16,926 bases of DNA, from NCBI RefSeq assembly GCF_003478035.1, contig NZ_QUEP01000027.1, positions 313 through 17,238 of the forward strand. The letters are read 5' to 3'. Below are positions 7,113 to 14,870 of the stretch, piece after piece. The translations under genes and the position numbers were made by a program. This DNA comes from Clostridium sp. OF03-18AA (lineage in GTDB: Bacteria > Bacillota > Clostridia > Lachnospirales > Lachnospiraceae). The stretch's first letter is position 1. Each line of letters opens with the position of its first letter. Under the pieces are notes generated by a model that was given only the letters and a program-made list of their open reading frames with translations, was not told the origin of the DNA and made no database searches.

Positions 7113-7160
7113 CAGGAAAAGTTACCGCACACATCTTTGTGGACCGTAACTGTTTTCCTG
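7113..7160 (-). promoter_or_regulatory. Long stem-loop just upstream of the aminopeptidase ribosome site
   Basis: CAGGAAAA (7113-7120) pairs with TTTTCCTG (7153-7160), then GTTAC (7121-7125) pairs with GTAAC (7146-7150) after a 2-nt bulge; CACA and TGTG can pair further in. The hairpin ends roughly 9 nt before the GGAGG of the aminopeptidase gene. There is no clear T-run, so it is not a good terminator for asnA; it could stabilise the transcript, mark a processing site or tune translation. Confidence 0.55.
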
Positions 7161-7238
7161 AATATTTAATACCGGTCAGGCTTGCGCCGCCGGGTCGTTC
7201 TCATAATAAGTCTGTGCAGATCCGCATCCGCCTGCTGC

Positions 7239-8243
7239 TTACAGCAGCGGAATTCCCGCCTTCTTCGCCTCCTCACGGACCTCATCCGGCCACAAGGAAG
7301 ACTGGATCTCACCGATATGGGCTTTTCTTAAGAAGAACATACAGATACGGGACTGTCCGATACCTCCGCCGATGGTGTATGGAAGCTCTCCGTTTAACAA
7401 TGCCTTCTGGAATGCAAGCTTCTCGCGCTCCTCACAGCCTGCCGCCTTTAACTGCTCGTGCAGGGAGATCTCGTCCACGCGGATACCCATGGAGCTTAAC
7501 TCAAGGGCAATGTCGAGAACCGGATAGTAGACGATAATATCGCCGTTTAATTTCCAGTCATCATAGTCCGGAGCACGTCCATCGTGGGGCTCTCCGGATT
7601 TTAACTTTCCGCCGATCTGCTCGATAAACACAGCGCCGTGAAGCTTCACGATCTCATACTCTCTCTGCTTCGGGGTGAGATCCGGGTAGAGGTCCTCAAG
7701 CTCCTGGGATGTGATAAACTCGATGTGCTCCGGGAGAACACGGCCGATATAGTCGTACTCGTATGCCATATAGTCCTCTGTGATCTTTAATGCCTTATAT
7801 ACGGCACGGACAGTCTCTTCCAGTGTCTCGCGTGTTCTCTCCTCCTTCGTGATCACCTTTTCCCAGTCCCACTGGTCCACATAGATGGAGTGGATGTTGT
7901 CGGTGTCCTCATCGCGGCGGATGGCGTTCATATCGGTGTATAAACCTTCACCCGGCTGGAAGCCGTACTGTTTCAACGCGTAACGTTTCCATTTTGCCAG
8001 GGAGTGGACAATCTCTGCCTTTCTTCCGCCTTCCTTGATATCGAAGGCAACCGGGCGCTCCACACCGTTCAAGTTATCATTTAATCCGGATTCCGGCGTT
8101 ACAAATAACGGAGCGGAAACTCGGGTCAGATTTAACTGTTTTGTAAGTTCCTTCTGGAAGAAATCCTTCACGACCTTGATGGCGATCTGGGTCTCTTTTA
8201 AGTCAATATCCGGAGTATAACCGGCTGGTACAATAAAATTCAT
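7239..8243 (-). CDS. asnA: Aspartate-ammonia ligase (asparagine synthetase A)
   Basis: The 334-residue enzyme makes asparagine from aspartate, ammonia and ATP, releasing AMP and pyrophosphate, and is related to class II aminoacyl-tRNA synthetases. It aligns from memory along its whole length with E. coli AsnA (330 residues): shared blocks include [56 protein letters not shown] and GGGIGQSR. The ATG at 8243 is preceded by AAAGGTGAG at 7-nt spacing; an upstream ATG at 8270 lies within a leader stem. It has its own promoter and a structured leader. It is co-directional with the aminopeptidase and dehydrogenase genes, and read-through into them is possible. Confidence 0.97.
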   Translation of the reverse strand: MNFIVPAGYTPDIDLKETQIAIKVVKDFFQKELTKQLNLTRVSAPLFVTPESGLNDNLNGVERPVAFDIKEGGRKAEIVHSLAKWKRYALKQYGFQPGEGLYTDMNAIRRDEDTDNIHSIYVDQWDWEKVITKEERTRETLEETVRAVYKALKITEDYMAYEYDYIGRVLPEHIEFITSQELEDLYPDLTPKQREYEIVKLHGAVFIEQIGGKLKSGEPHDGRAPDYDDWKLNGDIIVYYPVLDIALELSSMGIRVDEISLHEQLKAAGCEEREKLAFQKALLNGELPYTIGGGIGQSRICMFFLRKAHIGEIQSSLWPDEVREEAKKAGIPLL

Positions 8244-8263
8244 TGTCGTGCTCACCTTTCTAT

Positions 8264-8340
8264 GCAGCATTCAATTTCCTGTCTTTTCGCCGCTGTAAAA
8301 TGCCTAAACAGCGGCATCTTTCCTTCGCGCTTTATGCTGC
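8264..8340 (-). promoter_or_regulatory. Structured 5' leader of asnA with two mutually exclusive hairpins
   Basis: On the minus strand GCAGCAT at the very 5' end of the expected transcript (8334-8340) pairs with ATGCTGC (8264-8270), closing a domain that ends just before the ribosome site (8251-8259). Inside, GCCGCTGT (8308-8315) pairs with ACAGCGGC (8289-8296). An alternative hairpin AAGATGCC/GGCATTTT (8 pairs, one G-U) uses the same GCC and so excludes the first. No T-box sequence or T-run terminator is visible. This could be a regulatory RNA switch; the pairing is seen, the function is inferred. Confidence 0.45.
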
Positions 8341-8348
8341 CGGTATCC

Positions 8349-8378
8349 ATCATATCATTATTTGGCGGAAAATGGAAG
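8349..8378 (-). promoter_or_regulatory. Probable promoter of asnA (extended -10)
   Basis: On the minus strand TATGAT (8349-8354) is preceded by TGA, forming an extended -10 element. The -35 position 17 bp upstream reads TTCCAT (8372-8377), which is weak. Start would be near 8342, about 100 nt before the asnA ATG. Confidence 0.55.
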
Positions 8379-8416
8379 AAAAAAGTGCCCCTGGGACATC
8401 TCCCTGGGACACTTTT
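8379..8416 (-). terminator. Terminator of the giant surface protein gene
   Basis: On the minus strand AAAAGTG (8410-8416) pairs with CACTTTT (within 8379-8387), and TCCCAGGGA pairs with TCCCAGGGG between them with one mismatch and one G-U; a T-run (CACTTTTTTCTT) follows. It starts about 35 nt after the stop codon at 8451. The right flank also has T-rich sequence on the plus strand, but no plus-strand gene ends there. Confidence 0.88.
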
Positions 8417-8450
8417 CTTATTTCATCTGTTGAAAAAGCTCACGAAATGT

Positions 8451-11400
8451 TTAATTTTCCTTCCAGACTCCATTCTCATCCACGAAATATCCATCTGGTG
8501 TCTTTTCGTTCATATACAGCGAGCCGTAAGGTCTTCTGGTGTTTTCTGTGTCATAGATCCACATTCCGGAAGCTTCATCGTAAAACCAGGTCTGCGCCTC
8601 AGCGAATGGATTTAAGTACATATAGCCCCATCCAGGGATCAGCTGCCATCCAGTCAGCATCTCTCCTGTCGCAAGATCAAGATAATACCATCTTCCGTCC
8701 TGCGGGTCCAGGTACCAGCCCGTGAGCATTCCGCGTTTTTCGTCCACGTAATACCATTTTCCGATTGCCGCATCCCAGATCCATCCGGTCTTCAGGTAAC
8801 CATCCCCACCGAATGCCCACCATGCGCCGTCGATCCGTCTCCATGCCACCTGTTCGCTCCGCACGCCGGATATCGGATCCGTCACATAGGAACCGGATAC
8901 ATATCTGCCACCCGGCAGCTCATACCACCAACCATTCTGATCCTTTTTCCAGGTTCCGTCAGAATGGCTTCTGGTCGTTGATGCCGGTTCTCCGGAATCG
9001 CCGGAATCATCGGAAGATCCGGAACTGGTTCCCGGTTTTGATGGAGTTGGGTTGTCCGGGTTCGGCTCGTCCGGATTCGGCTTATCTGGGTTCGGATCAT
9101 CCGGATTTGGCTTATCCGGATCAGCTGACTCAGATGCCGTCTTCGTCCGCGCATCCAGTACTCCGCTCATTTCTGATGCCTCTGTATTCCGTCCTTCCTT
9201 CACTCTCACATAGAAATGATAGTCCGTGTCCGGAAGCAGTCCTGCAAACACTGCAGAATCCTGCCATTCCCCGTCTCCAAGGCGATATTCAAAGCCGCAT
9301 AACTCTGGAATCTGAGTTCCATCCGTAAATGTTGTTGGCGGATTTAAAGTGATCGTATTGGCTCCAATCCCTGCAGCTGTCGGAGTATCCGGTGTTTTCA
9401 TTGCTGTTTTTTTGATCGTAAGTGTCAGCGTGATCGGGTCACACTCATAATCCGTATTATCGTCGCTGATCTTTACCGTGCATTTGTAGGTTCCTGCGTC
9501 TGTCGGTGCCACTTTGCTGTTATAATCGGTTCCGTTAACACCGCTGTAAATCACTTCATACTGATTCCGCAGATCCTCAGAAATATCGTACTCGCCCCAT
9601 GATGCCCGAACGTCCTCATCAATTCGGTGCAGATTTCCATCATAGGTAAATTCTTTGTCTGTCCCCTCGATTTTAGCTTTTTTCTTCGCCCCGAAGATCA
9701 CATTCGTCACAATGTCACATGCCGGCATCGTGAGAGATGCAGTCCAGCTTCCATCCTCCTGCTGTTTAAATCTCGGTGGGAACAGAATAACATGTAAACC
9801 GCCTTCGTAGGTAAATACCGCATTTTCCGTCGGATTGTCTTTCAGCCACTGAACGCCAGCTGGTGTCAACGTCGCTGTGATCGTTTCACCAGCTTTGGCT
9901 GTTGTTTTATCCAAAGTATAGTAGCTGCTGTTTCCTGATTTCCGTACAATGTTATATGATGCGTTCTTATCATCCTTCACCTCAATATTTACGGAGATCA
10001 TTCCAGGTCCGTCAAGATATACGTACAGGGTTGGATATCCTGTTGAATGATCCACATAGTACGTTCCATTTTGTGTGAGCAAAGCTTTATCAGATACTTC
10101 CTGCGGAACGATCGGGTCTCCCTTATATCTGGATATTCCCTTGATAACAAAATTATCAAACAGTTTACCATTGATGATATTTGTAATTTTAAGAGATCCG
10201 ACATTATGACTGTTTCCCCAGCTTGTAGTTGTGTAGGTCGCTGTCGTTCCCCATGTACTCCAGTCCTGTCCGACAAACCAGGTGTACTGATAATATGTAA
10301 TATCTGTGGCGTATTTTACTTCAATTTTGGCATCACCACACGGCATCGTGAAATGTCCGATAAACGGATCTATGCTGCACAACTTTGCTTCAAATGTTTT
10401 TCCATCTTTATCTGTTACCGTTATTTTGTTTACTACATCTTTCTCAGCAAGGTCCTTAAATTTCAGATATATCTCAGAACCAGCCTTGGCCTTGAATGTG
10501 ATCAGGGAATTTGTTGTTCCTTTGCCTTCTGCCACCGGAGACGCATTCGATGCACCTTCTGCGTCCTCTCTGCTCCAATATACTCCGATCTCGGCATTTG
10601 GAGAGTTTTTAGTATCCTCACGGGCAATGCTAACCGTGTACTCACGATTATCTACAGTGATCTCGCAGTCCGCCTGTTTGCTTTCGTCAAACTGGCTGAC
10701 TGCAGTAACTTTGTAGGTACCAGCCGCTGCATCTTTGTGGACGGCCACCATTCCATCATCTGTCACATGAACGGCTGCCGGATCACTGCTGACCCATTTT
10801 ACATCTCTTGATGCTCCATTCTTACTTTCAACCCTCGCTCTAAGCTTCAGACTTCCCCTCGGATAGAGAGTCGCCTGCTGCTGATCCAGACTGATACTGA
10901 TAACTGATGGATCCATGTCCAGGGAGAGGGTTGGAATCATGGATTCTTTCTGTTCTTTTAATACAGGGAACATGTAACCACTCTCTGCAGACGGCATGGT
11001 CCACACGTCTCCAAAGTCCCATCCAAGAGTATTCTGATAGAACTCCTCTGATTTCAGCCAGGCCTCCGACGCATCTGCTCCGTATGGCTGATCCTTACCA
11101 ACATTTTCTGTCTTTGGTGTCAGAATGTTTCCGGATTTATCACTCGCTGTCGTTCCCACAAATCCATAGTTTCCAGAAAGTGTTCCGCCCTTGCTAATTC
11201 TGTTTACGGATGTCATTTCAGGGAAAATGCTGACGCTGTTTTGGATCGTTCCCATTTCAGCAAGACCACTTGTGTCACCTGCAACGATCCCCGCCGGAAG
11301 GCTTTCCCCTGCCGCATAGCTGTTCCTGATGACTGTGCCATTTCCTGCTCCAGAAAATCCTCCTATATGTTCTCCTGTTCGAATATCAGGAATCGCATAG

Positions 11401-14400
11401 CAGTTCTCGATCTTTACAATTCCTCCCGCCAGTCCAACAAATCCACCCACGAATGAATCACTTCCGGCGTTCTGTATTCTGGCATTCGCATAGGAAGAAC
11501 GGATCGTTACATTTGATCCATCTGTGACATACCCGATAAGACCGCCTGCATCCGTTTTATATTTTTCTCCTGCTTCAATTACACCACTCACAAAGCAATT
11601 CTCAATCGAGAGCTTTCCGGAATGTACTTTTCCCACCAGAATTCCGATATCCGGGGAAGCCGTGTCACGAGTATATGTGATTTTTGCATTTTCAATATTC
11701 AGGTTCCTGATGCTTATATTATTGTTCGTCAATATTTGGAATAAACCTGTATAAATTAAACTTCCACTGACAATATTAAGTCCCTTAATGGAATGACCGC
11801 AACCGTCAAATTCTGACACTTTTTCTATTGCCTTGAAAGGATGACCGTTAAGGTTTATATCGCACATCAATTTTGCTTTTCCAAGGTCTTTATCTTGGAA
11901 ATAGGCAAACTCAGCACCTGTACTGATCAGATAATAGCCCTCTGTATCTTGATCCGGTTTTTTCGTTTTAGTTCCATCCCATACATCATCTTCCCACATT
12001 GCTGTGAACGTGACATTCCCTCTCGGCATTGTATATTCTGAGTCTTTTTGATACAGTGTTCCATCCCCGGCACTCCATACGATAAAGTTCTTTCCGTATA
12101 CGGTAAATGAATTCTCGGGAAGCTTGATGACAGTTCCTTCCGTCACATTTTCCTGTGTCGGAGCTGTTCCTGTGAATGTCTCACTACCGGCTTCAAATGT
12201 CACCTTAAATTTAGGCAGAATTTTGAGATCTACTTCTAATTCCAGCGTTTCAGAAGCCCCGTCAGTTTTGTTTAAAGTCAGAATGATCGTTCCCTGAATC
12301 CTGCCATCAGTTCCTGGATCAGCGCCATCTGTAGCGCTCTCAAGTATAAAACCATGCTCAGATGACCATGCAGCTTTAATTCTCTCGTTCGTACATACAT
12401 TTGTAACTGTGTTAAGAACTACATCTTCAGTTGTCTCGTTCGTCACAGCCAGCTCTTTCAGCGCATTTTCTGCTGCCAGCTTCACATCCTGAAGGCTCTG
12501 CTCTGTAAAAGTATATGTTTCGCTTTCTGTCTCCAGACTTTCTTCATAAGTCTCATTTCCAAGCGCTTTTACCTTAAATGTATAGTCTCCCGTTTCCTTG
12601 ATTTCAGATGTAAAGTCATAGCTCGTCTGAGACTGCTCGGAAATAGGCTGTGAAATTATCAGGACTTCACCTTTATACAGCTGTACCTGATATCCCGATG
12701 CGTTTTCAACTGCATCCCATACTGCTTTTCCTTTTACCGTATCATCCCACTTTGCATTTGCCGGCTTTAGAAGCTGAACTTTCCCGATTGTTTTCTTCAG
12801 TGTGATTTCACTGACCAGACTATTTTTGTAAAAAAGGTATGCCGTTTTCTTATTTGTAAATCCCAGATCCAGAGATTTTGCAAAGCTGATTTTCACATTT
12901 CTTGTATTCGACGTGTCAGATATCTCTGGTGTTTCAATTTCTGTAATGATCACGCCAGAATAATCCTTTAATTCCTTCTCTTCCGAAGACACTGCAAGAT
13001 CCGATACCTCTAACGCATCTGTTCCAGCATAGGAAATTTCAATCGTATCCGATGCCATTGTTGATTCTAAATCGGTTGTTTTAAACTCTGCATTGACGAT
13101 CGTGTCGGCTCCAAGTGTAACGGGATTTGCCTGCATCACAATTGTCACGTCCTCTGATGACGGAATCCCAATCTCCTCGTTGGTCACTGTCAGATATCCC
13201 GCTTTTTTCACGATAATCGTATAAGTGCCATCCGGAACTTCAATCGTAAATGTTCCATCTGGCGCGCTATTCGTAGTGATCTCTGTTCCATTTTCATTTT
13301 TAACTATAATCGTCGCTTCCGAAATTACAGTTTCATCTGCAGATTTCACAGTTCCACGGACTGTATTTGTTTTTGCCAGATAGATTGGCGGCTCTCCGCT
13401 TGTGAGCTCTTTTGCCGGGTCGATCCCAGATGTCTTTAACACCGGAAGAGATCCATCCTCAACTGTCCAGCTTTCACCACTCAAGCCAATCGTATCTTTC
13501 CAGAATTCCTTTGTCAGACAGGTCTCCTTCGAAACACCTCCTGTAAGTCCTACTGTGTTGAATTTACCAGTCCCTTTTGCTCCTCCAGACATGTTATTAT
13601 ATGCATAATTGCCTGTCCCATTAACACTGCCATATGAATTACCAAATATCTTTCCTACATAGCTAAGATATTCTAAATTTGTTATAACTTTTTCCTGCAA
13701 TGCAACGCATTGAGAAATGTTAACGCTTCTACTATGTCCTCCTACCAGGCCTCCGCAGCCTTCCCCACAGATCGTACTTACTGTTCCGAGTGCTATGCAG
13801 TTCTTAATATTCAACTGGTTGTAAGAGCTGACACTTCCAACCAGTCCGCCCGCTAAGGGGACATTATTCTTCCTTGCATCTTCATATGTATTCGCTACAT
13901 TTAAATCAACAAAACAATTCTCTATATATGTTATTCCCTGGCACTGTCCAACAATACCTCCCACCGGTTTGCAGGCACTTATTTCAACATTTCCACTTAC
14001 TGCGCAATTCGTTATCCTTGCGTTATCCTGCGTATATCTTGCAATTGCACCGGTCTCTTTTGCCCCATTCTCTATTTCGACCTGCACTTTAAGATTTTTT
14101 ACCGTTCCGGTCACAACATAGAATAACGGCTGTTTTAGTCCACTGATTTCATATCCCCGTCCATCAAACGTTTTGCTTAAGTTTGATGCACTCCACTCAC
14201 CAGCTTCACTTAAATCAATATTTTCTCCTAATGCAAAATATCCCTGTAGATTACCGTATTTATTATATTTCGTTCCCTGTGTCATCACCTTGACCCAGTC
14301 CCCAGAACTATAAATTACATAGGGATCATTTTCTTCTCCAGATCCTGTAATAGTAGTTTCCGCATCAAAAGAGCGCAATCTGTTCCTCTTTTTTGCTGCT

Positions 14401-14618
14401 TCCATCTCTGTCTTCGCATCCGCATCGGAATCCGAAATTTTCTTATATTCACCATTCGAATCCGACGCCGTAAGCGTCTCTTTATCTTCAGTGTTTACTA
14501 TACCCCCCCTGGGTATTTCATTTCCATATGCTGCTCCGCCAAACGGCACTGCGGTCACCATCATTACCGCTGCCATAATTGACGCTGCGATCCGCCTTAT
14601 CTCCTGACGTTTTCTCAT
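8451..14618 (-). CDS. Giant secreted multidomain surface protein (GLUG, Ig-like, choline-binding-type repeats)
   Basis: The ATG at 14618 follows GGGAGGACAGGCAT. The 2055-residue product has a signal peptide (basic RKRQEIRR, hydrophobic core 10-30, likely cleavage near residues 30-33) and a charged Ser/Asp-rich stretch (42-96). Then, in order: GLUG-type repeats (about 190-300, pattern GGLVG..NC); a carboxypeptidase-regulatory-like domain (418-496); Fn3-like (612-706) and atrophied Ig-like (707-800) domains; an InlB B-repeat/Flg_new module (803-876); a second GLUG block (985-1120); a Big_2 domain (1238-1322); an MBG-like domain (1648-1736); Fn3 (1742-1826); a PNPDx linker (1831-1862); and aromatic choline-binding-type repeats (1888-2053). 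There is no LPXTG sortase tail, so attachment should be non-covalent through the C-terminal repeats. No catalytic domain is recognised; adhesion or a scaffold role is an inference. Residues 1323-1647 match nothing I recognise. The neighbouring divergent two-component system probably controls it. Confidence 0.93.
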   Translation of the reverse strand: MRKRQEIRRIAASIMAAVMMVTAVPFGGAAYGNEIPRGGIVNTEDKETLTASDSNGEYKKISDSDADAKTEMEAAKKRNRLRSFDAETTITGSGEENDPYVIYSSGDWVKVMTQGTKYNKYGNLQGYFALGENIDLSEAGEWSASNLSKTFDGRGYEISGLKQPLFYVVTGTVKNLKVQVEIENGAKETGAIARYTQDNARITNCAVSGNVEISACKPVGGIVGQCQGITYIENCFVDLNVANTYEDARKNNVPLAGGLVGSVSSYNQLNIKNCIALGTVSTICGEGCGGLVGGHSRSVNISQCVALQEKVITNLEYLSYVGKIFGNSYGSVNGTGNYAYNNMSGGAKGTGKFNTVGLTGGVSKETCLTKEFWKDTIGLSGESWTVEDGSLPVLKTSGIDPAKELTSGEPPIYLAKTNTVRGTVKSADETVISEATIIVKNENGTEITTNSAPDGTFTIEVPDGTYTIIVKKAGYLTVTNEEIGIPSSEDVTIVMQANPVTLGADTIVNAEFKTTDLESTMASDTIEISYAGTDALEVSDLAVSSEEKELKDYSGVIITEIETPEISDTSNTRNVKISFAKSLDLGFTNKKTAYLFYKNSLVSEITLKKTIGKVQLLKPANAKWDDTVKGKAVWDAVENASGYQVQLYKGEVLIISQPISEQSQTSYDFTSEIKETGDYTFKVKALGNETYEESLETESETYTFTEQSLQDVKLAAENALKELAVTNETTEDVVLNTVTNVCTNERIKAAWSSEHGFILESATDGADPGTDGRIQGTIILTLNKTDGASETLELEVDLKILPKFKVTFEAGSETFTGTAPTQENVTEGTVIKLPENSFTVYGKNFIVWSAGDGTLYQKDSEYTMPRGNVTFTAMWEDDVWDGTKTKKPDQDTEGYYLISTGAEFAYFQDKDLGKAKLMCDINLNGHPFKAIEKVSEFDGCGHSIKGLNIVSGSLIYTGLFQILTNNNISIRNLNIENAKITYTRDTASPDIGILVGKVHSGKLSIENCFVSGVIEAGEKYKTDAGGLIGYVTDGSNVTIRSSYANARIQNAGSDSFVGGFVGLAGGIVKIENCYAIPDIRTGEHIGGFSGAGNGTVIRNSYAAGESLPAGIVAGDTSGLAEMGTIQNSVSIFPEMTSVNRISKGGTLSGNYGFVGTTASDKSGNILTPKTENVGKDQPYGADASEAWLKSEEFYQNTLGWDFGDVWTMPSAESGYMFPVLKEQKESMIPTLSLDMDPSVISISLDQQQATLYPRGSLKLRARVESKNGASRDVKWVSSDPAAVHVTDDGMVAVHKDAAAGTYKVTAVSQFDESKQADCEITVDNREYTVSIAREDTKNSPNAEIGVYWSREDAEGASNASPVAEGKGTTNSLITFKAKAGSEIYLKFKDLAEKDVVNKITVTDKDGKTFEAKLCSIDPFIGHFTMPCGDAKIEVKYATDITYYQYTWFVGQDWSTWGTTATYTTTSWGNSHNVGSLKITNIINGKLFDNFVIKGISRYKGDPIVPQEVSDKALLTQNGTYYVDHSTGYPTLYVYLDGPGMISVNIEVKDDKNASYNIVRKSGNSSYYTLDKTTAKAGETITATLTPAGVQWLKDNPTENAVFTYEGGLHVILFPPRFKQQEDGSWTASLTMPACDIVTNVIFGAKKKAKIEGTDKEFTYDGNLHRIDEDVRASWGEYDISEDLRNQYEVIYSGVNGTDYNSKVAPTDAGTYKCTVKISDDNTDYECDPITLTLTIKKTAMKTPDTPTAAGIGANTITLNPPTTFTDGTQIPELCGFEYRLGDGEWQDSAVFAGLLPDTDYHFYVRVKEGRNTEASEMSGVLDARTKTASESADPDKPNPDDPNPDKPNPDEPNPDNPTPSKPGTSSGSSDDSGDSGEPASTTRSHSDGTWKKDQNGWWYELPGGRYVSGSYVTDPISGVRSEQVAWRRIDGAWWAFGGDGYLKTGWIWDAAIGKWYYVDEKRGMLTGWYLDPQDGRWYYLDLATGEMLTGWQLIPGWGYMYLNPFAEAQTWFYDEASGMWIYDTENTRRPYGSLYMNEKTPDGYFVDENGVWKEN
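8454..8957 (-). repeat. Region encoding choline-binding-type cell-wall repeats
   Basis: This part encodes residues 1888-2055, about six degenerate repeats near 20 residues each with paired aromatics and a Gly-Trp close: NGWWYE, GAWWAF...KTGW, GKWYYV...LTGW, GRWYYL...LTGW, then a diverged tail with GMWIYD and GYFVDENGVW. The family binds choline on teichoic acids in streptococci; the ligand in Clostridia is less certain. Confidence 0.88.
9046..9120 (-). repeat. Tandem 15-bp repeats encoding a PNPDx linker
   Basis: Five consecutive 15-bp units, beginning at 9046, 9061, 9076, 9091 and 9106, encode PNPD followed by D, K, E or N; the outermost unit is diverged. The product segment is an extended Pro/Asp linker between the last Fn3 domain and the wall-binding repeats. 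Unit number can change by recombination without breaking the frame. Confidence 0.85.
14503..14509 (-). repeat. Run of seven G in the coding strand just after the signal peptide
   Basis: The coding strand reads CCC AGG GGG GGT ATA, residues 36-40 (PRGGI), about 115 nt into the 6.2-kb gene. A one-base slip would shift the frame early and abolish the protein. The run is the longest G/C homopolymer I noticed in the window. Confidence 0.7.
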
Positions 14619-14681
14619 ATGCCTGTCCTCCCTTTATCGATATTTTCTTACCATTGCACAGATTGATCCAGCTTTTCTCAA

Positions 14682-14710
14682 ATTTTATCCCCTTCTCGTT
14701 TTATCGTCAA
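14682..14710 (-). promoter_or_regulatory. Promoter of the giant surface protein gene
   Basis: On the minus strand TTGACG (14705-14710) and TAAAAT (14682-14687) are separated by exactly 17 bp. Start would be near 14675, giving a leader of about 57 nt to the ATG at 14618. The -35 box lies directly downstream of the pair of direct repeats at 14721-14749. Confidence 0.82.
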
Positions 14711-14720
14711 TATTTCCTGC

Positions 14721-14749
14721 ACAAGATGTCATTTTTCGACACAAGATGT
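14721..14749. promoter_or_regulatory. Candidate LytTR-regulator binding site: paired 9-bp direct repeats
   Basis: ACAAGATGT occurs at 14721-14729 and again at 14741-14749, identical, with a 20-bp period, about two helical turns. LytTR proteins such as AgrA bind pairs of about 9-bp direct repeats separated by roughly 10-13 bp; here the gap is 11. The proximal copy ends 10 bp upstream of the -35 box of the surface protein promoter, so the -35 follows the same spacing. A LytTR regulator gene begins 122 bp to the right. Confidence 0.65.
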
Positions 14750-14782
14750 AAAAGATTGATATTTTTTTTAACCACAAAAGGC

Positions 14783-14835
14783 TTACCATGATTTTTTACA
14801 TTCTTCCACACTTTTCCCCAAAAACATGGTAAAAT
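14783..14835 (+). promoter_or_regulatory. Probable promoter of the regulator-kinase operon, with an overlapping inverted repeat
   Basis: TAAAAT (14830-14835) is a reasonable -10 box about 36 nt before the ATG; no good -35 is present at 17 bp, where the sequence reads CACACT, so activation may be needed. A perfect 8-bp inverted repeat, TTACCATG (14783-14790) and CATGGTAA (14825-14832), spans the promoter and overlaps the -10 box, which could allow repression or looping. Confidence 0.45.
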
Positions 14836-14870
14836 AACTTTAGCTTATTGCATCGGAGGTGCGGCAGAAT

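Noticed and set aside
8244..8342. T-box riboswitch upstream of asnA
   Set aside because: No AGGGTGG-type T-box sequence and no terminator/antiterminator pair with a T-run were seen in the leader.
9046..9120. CRISPR-like array
   Set aside because: The 15-bp units are contiguous, in frame and encode PNPDx; there are no unique spacers.
10047..10811. Plus-strand open frame of 254 codons
   Set aside because: It is antisense within the giant surface protein gene; the Cys- and Phe-rich product has no recognisable family and no ribosome site was seen.
14859..14870. GTG at 14859 as start of the response regulator
   Set aside because: It directly abuts the GGAGG sequence, leaving no spacing; the ATG at 14871 yields the standard receiver-domain N-terminus.
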